Both the position numbers and the translations under genes were made by a program. A DNA stretch of 64,000 bases from Achromobacter marplatensis (GTDB taxonomy: Bacteria; Pseudomonadota; Gammaproteobacteria; Burkholderiales; Burkholderiaceae_B). Location: assembly GCF_002209535.1 (NCBI RefSeq), contig NZ_NJIG01000024.1:1-64000 (forward strand), read 5' to 3'. This document shows positions 43,094 through 51,879 of the stretch, in pieces. Within the stretch, counting starts at the first letter, position 1; each line of letters begins with the position of its first letter. The notes beneath the pieces are model-generated. The model made no database searches and was not told the origin of the DNA. It was given only the letters and a program-made list of their open reading frames with translations.

Positions 43094-44059
43094 ATGCCTA
43101 TTACTACCGTTCGACCCGGAGATTTCGCCAGCGCCGCCCCCCTGGACATCGCCTACGAGCCGGCGCGGCGCGAGCTGCTTTGCACGCTGGACCGGATGAC
43201 GGGGGATTTGGAGGGATCGCTGGATACGCCCATCGAGGGCCTGTACCTGCACCGCCTGTCCCAGCCCACCGGCGCCAAACCCGGCTTGCAGAAAGCCGCG
43301 CTGGCGGTCATTGCCCAAGGGTCCAAGCGCGTCTTGATCGGTGACGAATCCTATGAGTACGACCCCTTCCACTACCTGATCTCGTCAGTAGACCTGCCCG
43401 TGGTGGCCAAGGTGTCGGTCGCCAGTCCCACCCTGCCGTATCTGGGCCTGCGCCTGGATCTGAACCCGGAAGAGATCGCGGAACTGATCAGCGACGAGAA
43501 TCTGCCGCCGCTGTTGCCGGCCGAAGCGTCGCGCGCGCTGTGCGTCAATCCGCTGGGCGGGTCCCTGCTGGACGTCGTGCTGCGGCTGCTGAGGCTGCTG
43601 GACACCCCGCGCGACATCCCCATCCTGGCGCCCATGGTCAAGCGCGAACTGCTCTACCGCCTGCTGATGAACGGCCAGGGCGTGGTGCTGCGCCAGACGG
43701 TGCTGCAGGACAGCCAGCTCAACCGTGTGGCCAAGGCCATCCGCATCCTGCGGGACAACTACGCCCAGCCGCTGCGCGTGGAGGAGATCGCCCGCGACGT
43801 GCACATGAGCGTGTCGTCGCTGCATCACCACTTCAAGCAGGCCACTGCGATGAGCCCGCTGCAATACCAGAAGCACCTTCGGTTGCAGGAAGCGCGCCGC
43901 CTGATGCTGAGCGACGACGCCGGCGTCGCGTTGGCCGCGCACGCCGTGGGGTATGAGAGCTCGTCGCAGTTCAGCCGCGAATACAGCCGCCTGTTCGGCA
44001 CGCCGCCGCTGCGCGACAAGCAGCGCTGGAAAGAGGAATCGGCCGGCGCGCCGGCCTGA
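43094..44059 (+). CDS. AraC-family regulator (AraC_N effector domain)
   Basis: A 321-residue regulator. The N-terminal AraC_N-type domain (about 45-195) shows EGLYLHRLSQPTGAKPGLQ and YEYDPFHYLISSVDLPVVAK. The C-terminal AraC HTH pair (about 215-310) shows VEEIARDVHMSVSSLHHHFK and AHAVGYESSSQFSREYSRLF. Relatives usually activate a divergent oxidoreductase gene, and the aldo/keto reductase fits that role. Confidence 0.92.
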   Translation: MPITTVRPGDFASAAPLDIAYEPARRELLCTLDRMTGDLEGSLDTPIEGLYLHRLSQPTGAKPGLQKAALAVIAQGSKRVLIGDESYEYDPFHYLISSVDLPVVAKVSVASPTLPYLGLRLDLNPEEIAELISDENLPPLLPAEASRALCVNPLGGSLLDVVLRLLRLLDTPRDIPILAPMVKRELLYRLLMNGQGVVLRQTVLQDSQLNRVAKAIRILRDNYAQPLRVEEIARDVHMSVSSLHHHFKQATAMSPLQYQKHLRLQEARRLMLSDDAGVALAAHAVGYESSSQFSREYSRLFGTPPLRDKQRWKEESAGAPA

Positions 44060-44166
44060 TCCGGCGAGCGTCGGCAAGCGGCATTGCCCGCAGGCTTTCC
44101 GCCTGGGGACGTGGCGGGCGTTATATGCTCCCCGCTACGTCCCATTATCAGAACAGCGGAAAGTCC

Positions 44167-45138
44167 ATGCACGACTTGAATGATCTCTATTACTTTGTCC
44201 AGGTCGTCAGGAACGGCGGCTTCGCGCCGGCCGGGCGCGCCCTGGACATTCCCAAGTCACGCCTAAGCCGCCGCATCGCCCTGCTTGAAGACCGCCTGGG
44301 CGTGCGCCTGATCCAGCGGTCCACTCGCACCTTCGCCGTGACCGAACTGGGCCAGGAATATTTCGACCAATGCTTGTCGATGCTGGCCGGCGCCGAAGCC
44401 GCGCAAGACGTCATCGACCGGACCCATGCCGAGCCGCAAGGCACCATTCGCATGAGCGCGCCGCCCGCGCTGATCTATTACTTCCTGGGCGATGTCGTGG
44501 CGCGCTTCATGGAAAAGTGCCCCAAGGTGCACGTGTACCTGAAGAGTTTTTCCCGCCCGGTCGATGTGCTGCGCGAGGGGTTCGACCTGGCGGTGCGTGT
44601 GCGGTTCGGACCGATCGAAAGCAGCGACCTGGTGATGAAGCACCTGGGCACCAGTTGCCAGACTCTCGCGGCCAGCCCGGCGCTGGCGCGCACGCTGCCC
44701 GCCGGCGCCGACGTCAGCCAGATCAGCCAACTGCCCACGCTGGCGCTGGGCACCGAGCAGCGCGAATGCCAGTGGCGCCTGGATGGCCCCGAGGGCGCCC
44801 GGCAGAACGTGCCGTTCGCCCCCCGCCTGGTCACGGACGACATGCTGGCGCTCAAGCAAGCCACGCTGCGCGGCGTGGGCGTAGCGGCCCTGCCCCTGAT
44901 GATGATCCGCGACGAACTGGATGCGGGCACGCTGGTACCGGTCGGGGCGCCGTGGTATCCGGAGCCGGGCGCCGTCCATGCCGTCTTCCCCTCGCGGCGA
45001 GGGCTATTGCCCGCCGTGCGCGAACTCCTGGATTTCATGAACGCGGAGTACCGTGAGAGCGCCCGGCGCGAATACGAGACCCAGCAACGCCACGGCATTC
45101 CCTTCCTGAAAAGCGGTCTCTCGTCGTCCGATTTATAG
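44167..45138 (+). CDS. LysR-family regulator
   Basis: A 323-residue LTTR with the HTH LNDLYYFVQVVRNGGFAPAG and RLSRRIALLEDRLGVRLIQR, and the effector domain with RVRFGPIESSDLVMKHLG. It resembles the AaeR/DhcR-like branch that controls aromatic or aldehyde detoxification genes. The following isochorismatase-like gene is on the same strand 128 bp away, instead of the more usual divergent order. The start at 44167 has GGAAAG upstream. Confidence 0.9.
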   Translation: MHDLNDLYYFVQVVRNGGFAPAGRALDIPKSRLSRRIALLEDRLGVRLIQRSTRTFAVTELGQEYFDQCLSMLAGAEAAQDVIDRTHAEPQGTIRMSAPPALIYYFLGDVVARFMEKCPKVHVYLKSFSRPVDVLREGFDLAVRVRFGPIESSDLVMKHLGTSCQTLAASPALARTLPAGADVSQISQLPTLALGTEQRECQWRLDGPEGARQNVPFAPRLVTDDMLALKQATLRGVGVAALPLMMIRDELDAGTLVPVGAPWYPEPGAVHAVFPSRRGLLPAVRELLDFMNAEYRESARREYETQQRHGIPFLKSGLSSSDL

Positions 45139-45266
45139 AACACTGAGGCGCGAAAATCCCGTCTACCGGGCTTATTGGCTTGTATTTAGAATTCTGTTCA
45201 TGCACTCACGTGTTCAACCCCGCGCCACACCGCGCACCACGACCTGACGACATAACGGAGCAAACC

Positions 45267-45893
45267 ATGACCAAACCCTATGTGAAGCTGGATAAGAACG
45301 AAGCCGCCGTCCTGCTGGTTGACCACCAGGCCGGCCTGCTTTCCCTGGTGCGCGATTTCCAACCCGACCAGTTCAAGAACAATGTGCTGGCCCTGGCCGA
45401 CCTGGCCGAATACTTCAAGCTGCCCACGATCCTGACCACCAGTTTCGAAGACGGTCCCAACGGCCCCCTGGTCCAGGAACTGAAGGACAAATTCCCCAAG
45501 GCGCCCTATATCGCCCGCCCCGGCAACATCAACGCCTGGGATAACGAAGACTTCGTCAAGGCCGTCAAGGCCACCGGCAAGAAGCAGCTGATCATCGCCG
45601 GCGTGGTCACCGAAGTGTGTGTCGCGTTCCCCGCGCTGTCGGCCCTGGAAGAAGGCTTCGACGTGTTCGTCGTGACGGATGCCTCGGGCACCTTCAACGA
45701 AGTCACCCGCAACGCCGCCTGGAGCCGCATGGAGCAAGCCGGCGCGCAATTGATGTCGTGGTTCGGCGTGGCATGCGAACTGCATCGCGACTGGCGCAAT
45801 GACGTCGAGGGCCTGGGCACCCTGTTCGCCAACCACATCCCCGACTACCGCAATCTGATGGCTTCCTACTCGGCCAACCGGTCGGCCAAGTAA
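45267..45893 (+). CDS. Isochorismatase-like hydrolase (YcaC type)
   Basis: A 208-residue cysteine hydrolase with the conserved triad: Asp in AVLLVDHQAGLL, Lys in the QLIIAG-preceding helix region, and the nucleophile Cys in GVVTEVCVAFPAL, which carries the family's cis-peptide V-T. YcaC-like enzymes have uncertain natural substrates. ACGGAG lies 8 bases upstream of the start. A 14-bp perfect hairpin follows the stop. Confidence 0.92.
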   Translation: MTKPYVKLDKNEAAVLLVDHQAGLLSLVRDFQPDQFKNNVLALADLAEYFKLPTILTTSFEDGPNGPLVQELKDKFPKAPYIARPGNINAWDNEDFVKAVKATGKKQLIIAGVVTEVCVAFPALSALEEGFDVFVVTDASGTFNEVTRNAAWSRMEQAGAQLMSWFGVACELHRDWRNDVEGLGTLFANHIPDYRNLMASYSANRSAK

Positions 45894-45908
45894 TCACGCC
45901 CTGCCCCT

Positions 45909-45941
45909 CAGGCCGGACGCAAAATAATTGCGTCCGGCCTG
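45909..45941 (+). terminator. Long perfect hairpin after the isochorismatase gene
   Basis: CAGGCCGGACGCAA (45909-45922) and TTGCGTCCGGCCTG (45928-45941) are perfect 14-bp arms around AATAA. It lies 16 bases past the stop. No U-tract follows, but the stem is long enough to stop or protect the transcript. Confidence 0.65.
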
Positions 45942-45970
45942 CATCCGATGTGGCCTCCCGCGTGTAGTAC

Positions 45971-46004
45971 CTGTACCGGCGCGCATCGTGCGCGCCGTCT
46001 ACAG
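45971..46004. repeat. Hairpin upstream of the DUF3455 gene
   Basis: CTGTA (45971-45975) pairs with TACAG (46000-46004), and GGCGCGC (45978-45984) with GCGCGCC (45990-45996). It lies 28 bases before the DUF3455 start, so it could shape the 5' leader of that mRNA or be part of a terminator complex with the previous hairpin. Confidence 0.5.
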
Positions 46005-46031
46005 GCACTTTCACGCCGCTGGAGACCGCTC

Positions 46032-46595
46032 ATGAAGACCCAACGTTCGAATCGCATTCCCACCGTTGCCGGCCTGTTCGCCGTGTCGCTCCTTGCCGCT
46101 TGCGGCTCGATGAGCGCCAAGTCCATGGCCTACTCGCAGACCGACCTTCCCGCCAGCGTCCAGGTGCCCGCGGGCAACAAAGTGGCCTGGGAAACCGTAG
46201 GCGTGGGTGAAATCACCTATGAGTGCCGCGCCAAGGCCGACATGAAAAGCCAGACCGAATGGGTCTTCGCCGGCCCCAAGGCGGTCTTGAACGACCGCCA
46301 GGGCAAGCAAGTGGGCTCCTACTACGGCCCCCCGGCCACCTGGGAAGCCATGGACGGATCCAAGCTGACCGGCACGCAAGTAGCGGTTGCGCCATCGGGC
46401 GACGGCAACCTGCCCTATCAATTGGTGAAGGCCAACCCCGCCGTAGGGGCCGGCGCGCTGACGGGCGTGACCTACATCCAGCGCGTGGCGCTCAAGGGCG
46501 GCGTGGCGCCGAAGACGCCCTGCACGCCCACCACGCTGGGCCAGAAGAGCCAGGTGCAATACCAGGCCGACTACATCTTCTGGAAAGCGAACTAA
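46032..46595 (+). CDS. DUF3455 lipoprotein
   Basis: A 187-residue protein. The N-terminus MKTQRSNRIPTVAGLFAVSL ends in a lipobox (LLAAC), so it is probably anchored in a membrane as a lipoprotein. The DUF3455 part has VGVGEITYECRAK, EWVFAGPKAVLNDRQGK, GSYYGPPATWEAMDGSKLTG and a C-terminal YQADYIFWKA. Family function is unknown. It directly precedes an ECF sigma/anti-sigma pair and may belong to its regulon, though a strong hairpin separates them. Confidence 0.87.
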   Translation: MKTQRSNRIPTVAGLFAVSLLAACGSMSAKSMAYSQTDLPASVQVPAGNKVAWETVGVGEITYECRAKADMKSQTEWVFAGPKAVLNDRQGKQVGSYYGPPATWEAMDGSKLTGTQVAVAPSGDGNLPYQLVKANPAVGAGALTGVTYIQRVALKGGVAPKTPCTPTTLGQKSQVQYQADYIFWKAN

Positions 46596-46602
46596 AAGCC
46601 CC

Positions 46603-46634
46603 GCCCGGGCCGGCCGCATGCGGTCGGCCCGGGC
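46603..46634 (+). terminator. GC hairpin after the DUF3455 gene
   Basis: GCCCGGGCCG (46603-46612) and CGGCCCGGGC (46625-46634) form a perfect 10-bp stem, extended inward by GCCGC/GCGGT with one mismatch. It begins 7 bases past the DUF3455 stop and precedes the ECF sigma gene. No U-tract. Confidence 0.6.
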
Positions 46635-46722
46635 GGCGTCAAGGGAGTCCGGTAAGATGGCGCAACCGACCACCGTGCGTACCCTGTCCGCACGGCCGCC
46701 CACTTCCCGCTCCCGCTCTCGC

Positions 46723-47292
46723 ATGCCGAACCGCCTGACCCCGGATTTCGATTACGAAGCTGCCATCAAGGAGTGCGCCGCCGGCCGCCGGCCCGCACTG
46801 GAAGCCCTTTACCGGCAAGAAGGCCCGCGCCTGCTTGGCGTGGCCCAACGATTGCTGCGCGACCGCGCTTGGGCCGAGGACATCGTGCATGACGCTTTCG
46901 TCAGGATCTGGAAACAGGCAGGCAGCTTCGACGCGTCCCGCGGGTCGGGGCGCGGCTGGGTCTACAGCATCACTCGCAATCTGGCGCTGAACGCGCTGCG
47001 CGACACCGCGCGCGAGACCGGCGTCGATGAAGATACGGCTGCTGCCCTGGATGCCCGCGACGCCATCGAAGCCTGGCACGATACGCGCGACGCCTTCGAC
47101 TGGCGCGCCAGCGCCGGCCAGATCGGCCCGTGCCTGGAGCAATTGGAGCCTGTACGCCGCAACTGCGTACTGCATGCGTATGTGGAAGGGTTGTCTCACA
47201 GCGAGATCGCCCAGCGCCTGGGGGCGCCGCTCGGCACCGTCAAAGCCTGGATCAAGCGCAGCCTGCAAGCGCTCAAGGAGTGCCTGGCATGA
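46723..47292 (+). CDS. ECF-family RNA polymerase sigma factor
   Basis: A 189-residue sigma factor. Region 2 (about 30-95) has LLGVAQRLLRDRAWAEDIVH, DAFVRIWKQAGSF and GWVYSITRNLALNALRD. Region 4 (about 135-185) has LEPVRRNCVLHAYVEGLSHS and AQRLGAPLGTVKAWIKRSLQ. It overlaps the anti-sigma gene (ATGA), so the pair is co-translated. The start at 46723 fits the family length but lacks an SD; an ATG at 46657, preceded by AAGGGAG, would add 22 residues. Confidence 0.92.
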   Translation: MPNRLTPDFDYEAAIKECAAGRRPALEALYRQEGPRLLGVAQRLLRDRAWAEDIVHDAFVRIWKQAGSFDASRGSGRGWVYSITRNLALNALRDTARETGVDEDTAAALDARDAIEAWHDTRDAFDWRASAGQIGPCLEQLEPVRRNCVLHAYVEGLSHSEIAQRLGAPLGTVKAWIKRSLQALKECLA

Positions 47293-48017
47293 ACGCCGCC
47301 CACGAATCCCCCGATAGCCTGGACGACCTGGCGGGCGAATATGTGCTGGGCACCTTGTCTGCCCAGGCGCGCCGCGAGGTACAAGCCCGCCTGCCGCACG
47401 ACGCCGCATTGCGCGATGCCATCGCCCGCTGGGAAGAACGGCTGCTGCCGCTTGCGAACCTGTCCGCCCCCGTGGAACCGCCAGCCAGTCTTTGGCCGCG
47501 CATCACCCGCACGCTCGATGCGGAAACCGCCCAGCGCCAACCCTCCCGCGCACGCCCCACGTCCAGCCTTTGGGACAGCCTGCTCTTCTGGCGCAGCCTG
47601 GCCGCCGGCGGCATGGCCGCAGTGCTGATCCTGGGCAGCACGCTGGCGCTGCAGCCAGCACCCGCCCCGGGGGCTGCGCAATATGTGGTGGTGCTGGTGG
47701 CGCCGCAATCGCAGGCGCCGGGCTGGGTGGTGCAGGCTCAGGCCGGCCAGAACGCCGTGCAACTGGTGCCGCTCGCCGCCACCGAAGTCCCGGCGGACCG
47801 CGCGCTGGAATTCTGGACCAAGGCCGACGGTTGGGCCGGCCCCGTGTCGTTGGGCCTGATCAAGCCCGGCGAGGCGGTTCGCATCCCGCTGGACAAGCTG
47901 CCGCCGCTGGAGCCCAATCAGCTTTTCGAGCTGACGCTGGAACCCAAGACGGGTTCGCCGATCGGCAAGCCCACGGGCCCCATCCAGTTCATCGGGCGCG
48001 CGGTCAAGATGCTGTAG
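47289..48017 (+). CDS. Anti-sigma factor (RskA/RskA-C type)
   Basis: A 242-residue membrane protein. The N-terminal cytoplasmic anti-sigma part (DLAGEYVLGTLSAQARREVQ, RWEERLLPLANLSAPVEPPA) is followed by one transmembrane helix (SLAAGGMAAVLILGSTLAL, about 108-126) and a C-terminal RskA-type domain outside the membrane (WVVQAQAGQNAVQLVPLAAT, ALEFWTKADG). It probably holds the ECF sigma factor inactive until a signal outside the cytoplasm triggers release. Confidence 0.9.
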   Translation: MNAAHESPDSLDDLAGEYVLGTLSAQARREVQARLPHDAALRDAIARWEERLLPLANLSAPVEPPASLWPRITRTLDAETAQRQPSRARPTSSLWDSLLFWRSLAAGGMAAVLILGSTLALQPAPAPGAAQYVVVLVAPQSQAPGWVVQAQAGQNAVQLVPLAATEVPADRALEFWTKADGWAGPVSLGLIKPGEAVRIPLDKLPPLEPNQLFELTLEPKTGSPIGKPTGPIQFIGRAVKML

Positions 48018-48057
48018 AAAGTGCGCTCCGGGCGCAGTGGCCCGGACGCGCAAGCGC

Positions 48058-49206
48058 TTACTTCTTGCGCAGGAAGGGATACGCCTGCTGCGCCAGGAAG
48101 GAGCCCGGCATGTCGTTATCCAGGATGCCGTAATTCTCGGGCAGGCGCTTGCCGACGCCGCGCACGGCGGTGCCGAAGATATAGTCGATGAACGAGAAAT
48201 GCGCGGCGTAGTTCTTGTCGATCGCTTCCGTATCCGACGAATGGTGCCAGTGATGGAAGTCAGGTGTCACGATGATGTAGCGCAGCCATCCCCACGGCAG
48301 CTTCACGTTGGAATGGATCAGCACCGCCTGGAAACCGACAATGATGATGTAGGCGTCCAGCACCGACTTCGAAAAGCCCAGCACGAACAGCACGCCCAGC
48401 ACGGCGACACGCGTGATCAGCAGTTCGACGATATGCAGGCGCGAGCCTGCCAGCCAATCCAGCGTGCGCGTGCTGTGATGCACCGCATGGAAGCGCCACA
48501 TGACCGGCACCTCGTGATACACCCGGTGCGCCGCGTACTGCGCAAGATCAGCCACCAGCACCGCCACGAACAGCTCCAGCAGATACGGCATGGACTGGAT
48601 CGCGGCTTGCAGCGGTTCGTAGGCCGCCCACGAAAACAGGCGGTGGATGAAGAAGTTGATGCACAGCAGCACCGCCCCCACCGACAGGTGGTTGAACAGG
48701 AAGTGCTTCATGTCCACCTGCCACTCGCCGCGAAACACTGGCTGGCCCGGGTAGAGCGGCGTGAGCTTCTCGAAAATGATGAAGACCGTGCTGGACGCCA
48801 GCAGATCCAGGATGAACCAGTCCAGACCCAGATAGGGGTGATTGCCGGTATTGGTCGTCGTCACCACGATCTGGCTGCCGCCGGCCGCCACGGCGCTGCA
48901 GACCAGCACGAAGGCGGTGATGTTCAGCCAGCGCTGGCGGCCCAACACGGTATTGGCCAGCGCGATCGAGCCCGAGACAAGCAGCGCGCCGAACAGCAGG
49001 GTGCGCATCGCGTCCACGGAGTAGAACGCGCGCAGTTCCGGCGTGGTCAGATAGGCCGGAAAGTGGAAGGCCAGCACGCCCAGTACAGACAGGATCGCCA
49101 GGAAGAGCGCGATCACGCCGCTCATCATCCCTGTGCCGGCGTGGATACGTCCGTCCTGTCGGAAGAGTTCAAAGACCTGCCGATAGATAGGCACGCGCTG
49201 TTTCAT
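48058..49206 (-). CDS. Fatty acid hydroxylase / sterol desaturase-family membrane protein
   Basis: A 382-residue integral membrane protein. The di-iron His clusters are HRVYHEVPVMWRFHAVHHST and FHHWHHSSDTEAIDKNYAAH, and SFIDYIFGTAV follows. About six hydrophobic helices surround the site. Family members hydroxylate or desaturate lipids with oxygen. In bacteria, substrates include fatty acyl chains, carotenoids and hopanoid-like lipids; none can be chosen here. The start at 49206 (MKQRVPIYRQ) is preferred over an in-frame ATG at 49281. Confidence 0.88.
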   Translation of the reverse strand: MKQRVPIYRQVFELFRQDGRIHAGTGMMSGVIALFLAILSVLGVLAFHFPAYLTTPELRAFYSVDAMRTLLFGALLVSGSIALANTVLGRQRWLNITAFVLVCSAVAAGGSQIVVTTTNTGNHPYLGLDWFILDLLASSTVFIIFEKLTPLYPGQPVFRGEWQVDMKHFLFNHLSVGAVLLCINFFIHRLFSWAAYEPLQAAIQSMPYLLELFVAVLVADLAQYAAHRVYHEVPVMWRFHAVHHSTRTLDWLAGSRLHIVELLITRVAVLGVLFVLGFSKSVLDAYIIIVGFQAVLIHSNVKLPWGWLRYIIVTPDFHHWHHSSDTEAIDKNYAAHFSFIDYIFGTAVRGVGKRLPENYGILDNDMPGSFLAQQAYPFLRKK

Positions 49207-49457
49207 GTCACTTTTATGGCTGACCACGGGGAAGCGAGTGTATCGCCGGGCGGAAACACCCATGTAATGAAACGTGAGCATGCGCGACAGAGTTGCTGTC
49301 GCCGCGGGGCGCCTTGCGTAGCGTCAATGCCGGGCGTGTGACGGCAGGTTCCGCGGTTGACAAGGCGCGGGCGTTGGCGTGTCATGGAATTGACGCCGAT
49401 GCGCGTCGTGCCTGGCGCGACACCGGTCCCGTCAACTGGTATCCAAGAGAGGCCCCA

Positions 49458-49682
49458 ATGTTCCCTGAATATCGCCAACTCATTACCCAGCTGAAATCCG
49501 AGAATGCGCATTTCTCGGCGCTGTTCCAACGTCATAACGATCTGGACCAGGAAATCAAGAATATGGAAGACGGCATCGTGCCGAGCTCCGGCACCAACAT
49601 CGAGGTGCTGAAAAAGGAAAAGCTGCAGTTGAAGGACAAGCTGTACGGTTTGCTGCGTGCGGCGGACCAAGGCGGCGGCTGA
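49458..49682 (+). CDS. DUF465 (YdcH-like) small coiled-coil protein
   Basis: A 74-residue helical protein with the DUF465 pattern: FPEYRQLITQLKSENAHFSA, FQRHNDLDQEIKNMEDG and LKKEKLQLKDKLYGLLR. It is probably one long helical hairpin. Function is not established, although homologues are widespread in proteobacteria. The start is placed where the family begins; upstream frame has no resemblance. Confidence 0.88.
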   Translation: MFPEYRQLITQLKSENAHFSALFQRHNDLDQEIKNMEDGIVPSSGTNIEVLKKEKLQLKDKLYGLLRAADQGGG

Positions 49683-49886
49683 GCCGCCTGCACCGTTGAC
49701 GACGGTTGCGTGCTTCGCTTTTCAGAAACGGAAGTACGCCACCGTCCGTTCGAACCGCATCTCGATACAGGCCGGGCCGCCCCCGGGCAGCTATCGCGGC
49801 GTCCGCCCATTGCTTACACCAAGCTGAACGCCTAAAATCCCCTCCCGCATGGGCTCCCGCCTGAAACCCGGAAGAGGAACTTCAAG

Positions 49887-50138
49887 ATGCTGGACAGAGA
49901 TTTCAAGGATGGCGAGCCGGTCTTGCCGGTGACAGGCTGGGCGATGATGCCCGTCGTGGAATACGATTCGCTGCTGGTCCGCCTGGACTTCATCACGCAA
50001 GCCGCTCAATCCCCGGACGAAGCGAGCCGCGGTCGGGTCTACGCGCTGACCTCCGAACAGATCCAGCTGCTGCTGGAATCCTTGCAAACCCAGTTGCGGA
50101 CATTGAATGCTCCCCTGGTTGCGGCACGCCCGCATTAA
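49887..50138 (+). CDS. BssS-like small protein
   Basis: An 83-residue protein. LPVTGWAMMPVVEYDSLLVR and VYALTSEQIQLLLESLQTQL align by eye with E. coli BssS (a biofilm/stress-related regulator): the GW pair, the YDxLxxRL segment and the L(W/Y)xLTxxxxxxxLxxLE element are in the same order and spacing. Length also agrees. The biochemical role of BssS is unclear, and so is the role here. AAGAGG lies upstream. Confidence 0.68.
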   Translation: MLDRDFKDGEPVLPVTGWAMMPVVEYDSLLVRLDFITQAAQSPDEASRGRVYALTSEQIQLLLESLQTQLRTLNAPLVAARPH

Positions 50139-50249
50139 GCAGCGCACGCATGGCGCCGCCTGTTAAGCAAAACTGAACTTGGTTTAGGCTATTTAGTTTT
50201 TCTAACCTTCTCGCAACGGCTAGTCTGTCGCCCTTTTACAGGGTGATCC

Positions 50250-50852
50250 ATGACAACCGCCTTCATTCCCGGCTTCCTGCTCAGTCTTGGCCTGATCCTC
50301 GCGATCGGTGCGCAAAACGCGTTCGTCCTGCGCCAAGGCCTCCGTCAGGAATACGTCTTCGCCATCTGTCTGACCTGCGCGGTGTCGGACGCAATTCTGA
50401 TCGCCGCCGGCGTGGCCGGGTTCGGACTGGCCGTCGACACCCTGCCCTGGCTGGAACCCGCCATGCGCTATGGCGGCGCCCTGTTCCTGTTCGTCTACGC
50501 CGCGCGCAGCCTGCGTTCGGCATTCCGAACGCAGCACGACAGCCTGTCTCCCTCCACCAAACAGACGGCGGGCCTGGCCGCCACGCTGGCCACCTGCCTG
50601 GCCTTCACGTGGCTGAACCCGCACGTTTATCTGGACACCGTGGTGCTGCTGGGGTCGATCTCCAGCCAATACGAAGGCGCCAAGACCGCGTTCGCGCTGG
50701 GCGCCATGTCGGCGTCGTTCGTATTCTTCTTCACGCTGGGCTACGGCGCGCGCTTGTTGCGGCCCTTCTTCGCCAACCCGAAAGCCTGGCGCGTACTGGA
50801 CGGCTGTGTCGGGGTCGCGATGCTGGCCATCGGCTTCAAGCTGGTGCTGTAG
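50250..50852 (+). CDS. LysE/ArgO-family amino-acid exporter
   Basis: A 200-residue inner-membrane protein with about six helices and the LysE family motif AIGAQNAFVLRQGLRQEYVF near the N-terminus, plus TWLNPHVYLDTVVLLGSIS in the second repeat. These match ArgO/LysE, which export arginine or lysine to relieve excess. It stands alone. No ArgP-type regulator is adjacent. Confidence 0.92.
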   Translation: MTTAFIPGFLLSLGLILAIGAQNAFVLRQGLRQEYVFAICLTCAVSDAILIAAGVAGFGLAVDTLPWLEPAMRYGGALFLFVYAARSLRSAFRTQHDSLSPSTKQTAGLAATLATCLAFTWLNPHVYLDTVVLLGSISSQYEGAKTAFALGAMSASFVFFFTLGYGARLLRPFFANPKAWRVLDGCVGVAMLAIGFKLVL

Positions 50853-50933
50853 GGGGCCACGCGACGCGTCATCTACAATCCGATGACGTGCCGGCCTCAC
50901 CAAGGCGCCGGCCTGCAGCAACACACAGGCAGC

Positions 50934-51842
50934 ATGACTCGCGCGAAAAAAACAGCTTCAACCAAAAGACGCCCGGCAGCCCGGTCCCAATCCAAAGCGG
51001 GGAATCGCGCCTATCGATTCCTGCGAGCCCTCCTTCTCTCGTCGCTGGCGAGTTTCGGCGCAGCCACTTATGTCCTGAAGCCGCAATGGCCGGCGCAACT
51101 CACCCCGCAAGCCATCCTGGACCGCTTGGGTTGGCCCGCCCAGGAAACCTATGCGCCGGTGGCGGCACAAAACGGCGCGCTGACCCAGACGCGATTTGCG
51201 GAATGTCCGCAGTTCTTCCCACGGGGCAACCTGCCTGCGGTCCCCGCGCGTCAGAATTTGCGCGAACTTTGCTTTTCCGGCTTCGCCATCCTGCACAACG
51301 GCCAGACCAAGACATCGGTATTCGTCGCCGAACGGCTGAACCGGAAAATGCTGACCCAGGCCCAAGGCTTGCAGCGAACCGACAAGTTCTACGCCGAAGC
51401 GCGCCTGCCCAGCGCGGAACGCGCCAACCTGGACGACTACCGGGGATCCGGCTATTCGCGTGGCCACATGGCGCCCGCCGCCGACATGTATTCCAAGGAC
51501 ACCATGGCGCAGAGCTTCTCGCTGGCCAACATGGTGCCCCAAGACCAGATACACAATAGCGGAGCATGGAGCCGCATCGAGCAAGACACGCGCAAGTACG
51601 TCATGCGCGCCTCGGGCGATGTCTACATCTTCACCGGCCCCGTCTACGGCGATAAGCCCAAGACGATCGGATCCGGTGTGGCGGTGCCCAGCCATCTCTT
51701 CAAGCTCGTGTACGACGCCACGACGGGACGCTCGTGGGTACACTGGCAGGCCAACAGCGCCAGCACAAAGGAAGGCCCGCCGATCACGTATGAAGAGTTT
51801 GTGAGACGGACCGGGATGCGGCTGCTGCCCGCAGCGGGGTAG
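50934..51842 (+). CDS. DNA/RNA non-specific endonuclease (NUC family), membrane-anchored
   Basis: A 302-residue nuclease. After a basic N-terminus (RAKKTASTKRRPAARS) comes a hydrophobic segment (FLRALLLSSLASFGAATYVL, about 29-48) that acts as a signal anchor or signal peptide. The NUC domain has the active-site GYSRGHMAPAADM with the catalytic His, and SLANMVPQDQIHNSGAWSRI with the Mg-binding Asn. It cuts DNA and RNA without sequence preference, probably in the periplasm, for nutrient use or defence. Confidence 0.9.
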   Translation: MTRAKKTASTKRRPAARSQSKAGNRAYRFLRALLLSSLASFGAATYVLKPQWPAQLTPQAILDRLGWPAQETYAPVAAQNGALTQTRFAECPQFFPRGNLPAVPARQNLRELCFSGFAILHNGQTKTSVFVAERLNRKMLTQAQGLQRTDKFYAEARLPSAERANLDDYRGSGYSRGHMAPAADMYSKDTMAQSFSLANMVPQDQIHNSGAWSRIEQDTRKYVMRASGDVYIFTGPVYGDKPKTIGSGVAVPSHLFKLVYDATTGRSWVHWQANSASTKEGPPITYEEFVRRTGMRLLPAAG

Positions 51843-51853
51843 CAGCGGGCCAC

Positions 51854-51877
51854 GCGTGCGCGCAAGGCGCACGCCCC
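51854..51877. terminator. Terminator hairpin between convergent genes
   Basis: GCGTGCGC (51854-51861) and GCGCACGC (51867-51874) pair perfectly around GCAAG, followed by CCCTTT on the plus strand. It lies 12 bases past the nuclease stop and just before the convergent Bug gene's stop. Confidence 0.65.
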
Positions 51878-51879
51878 TT

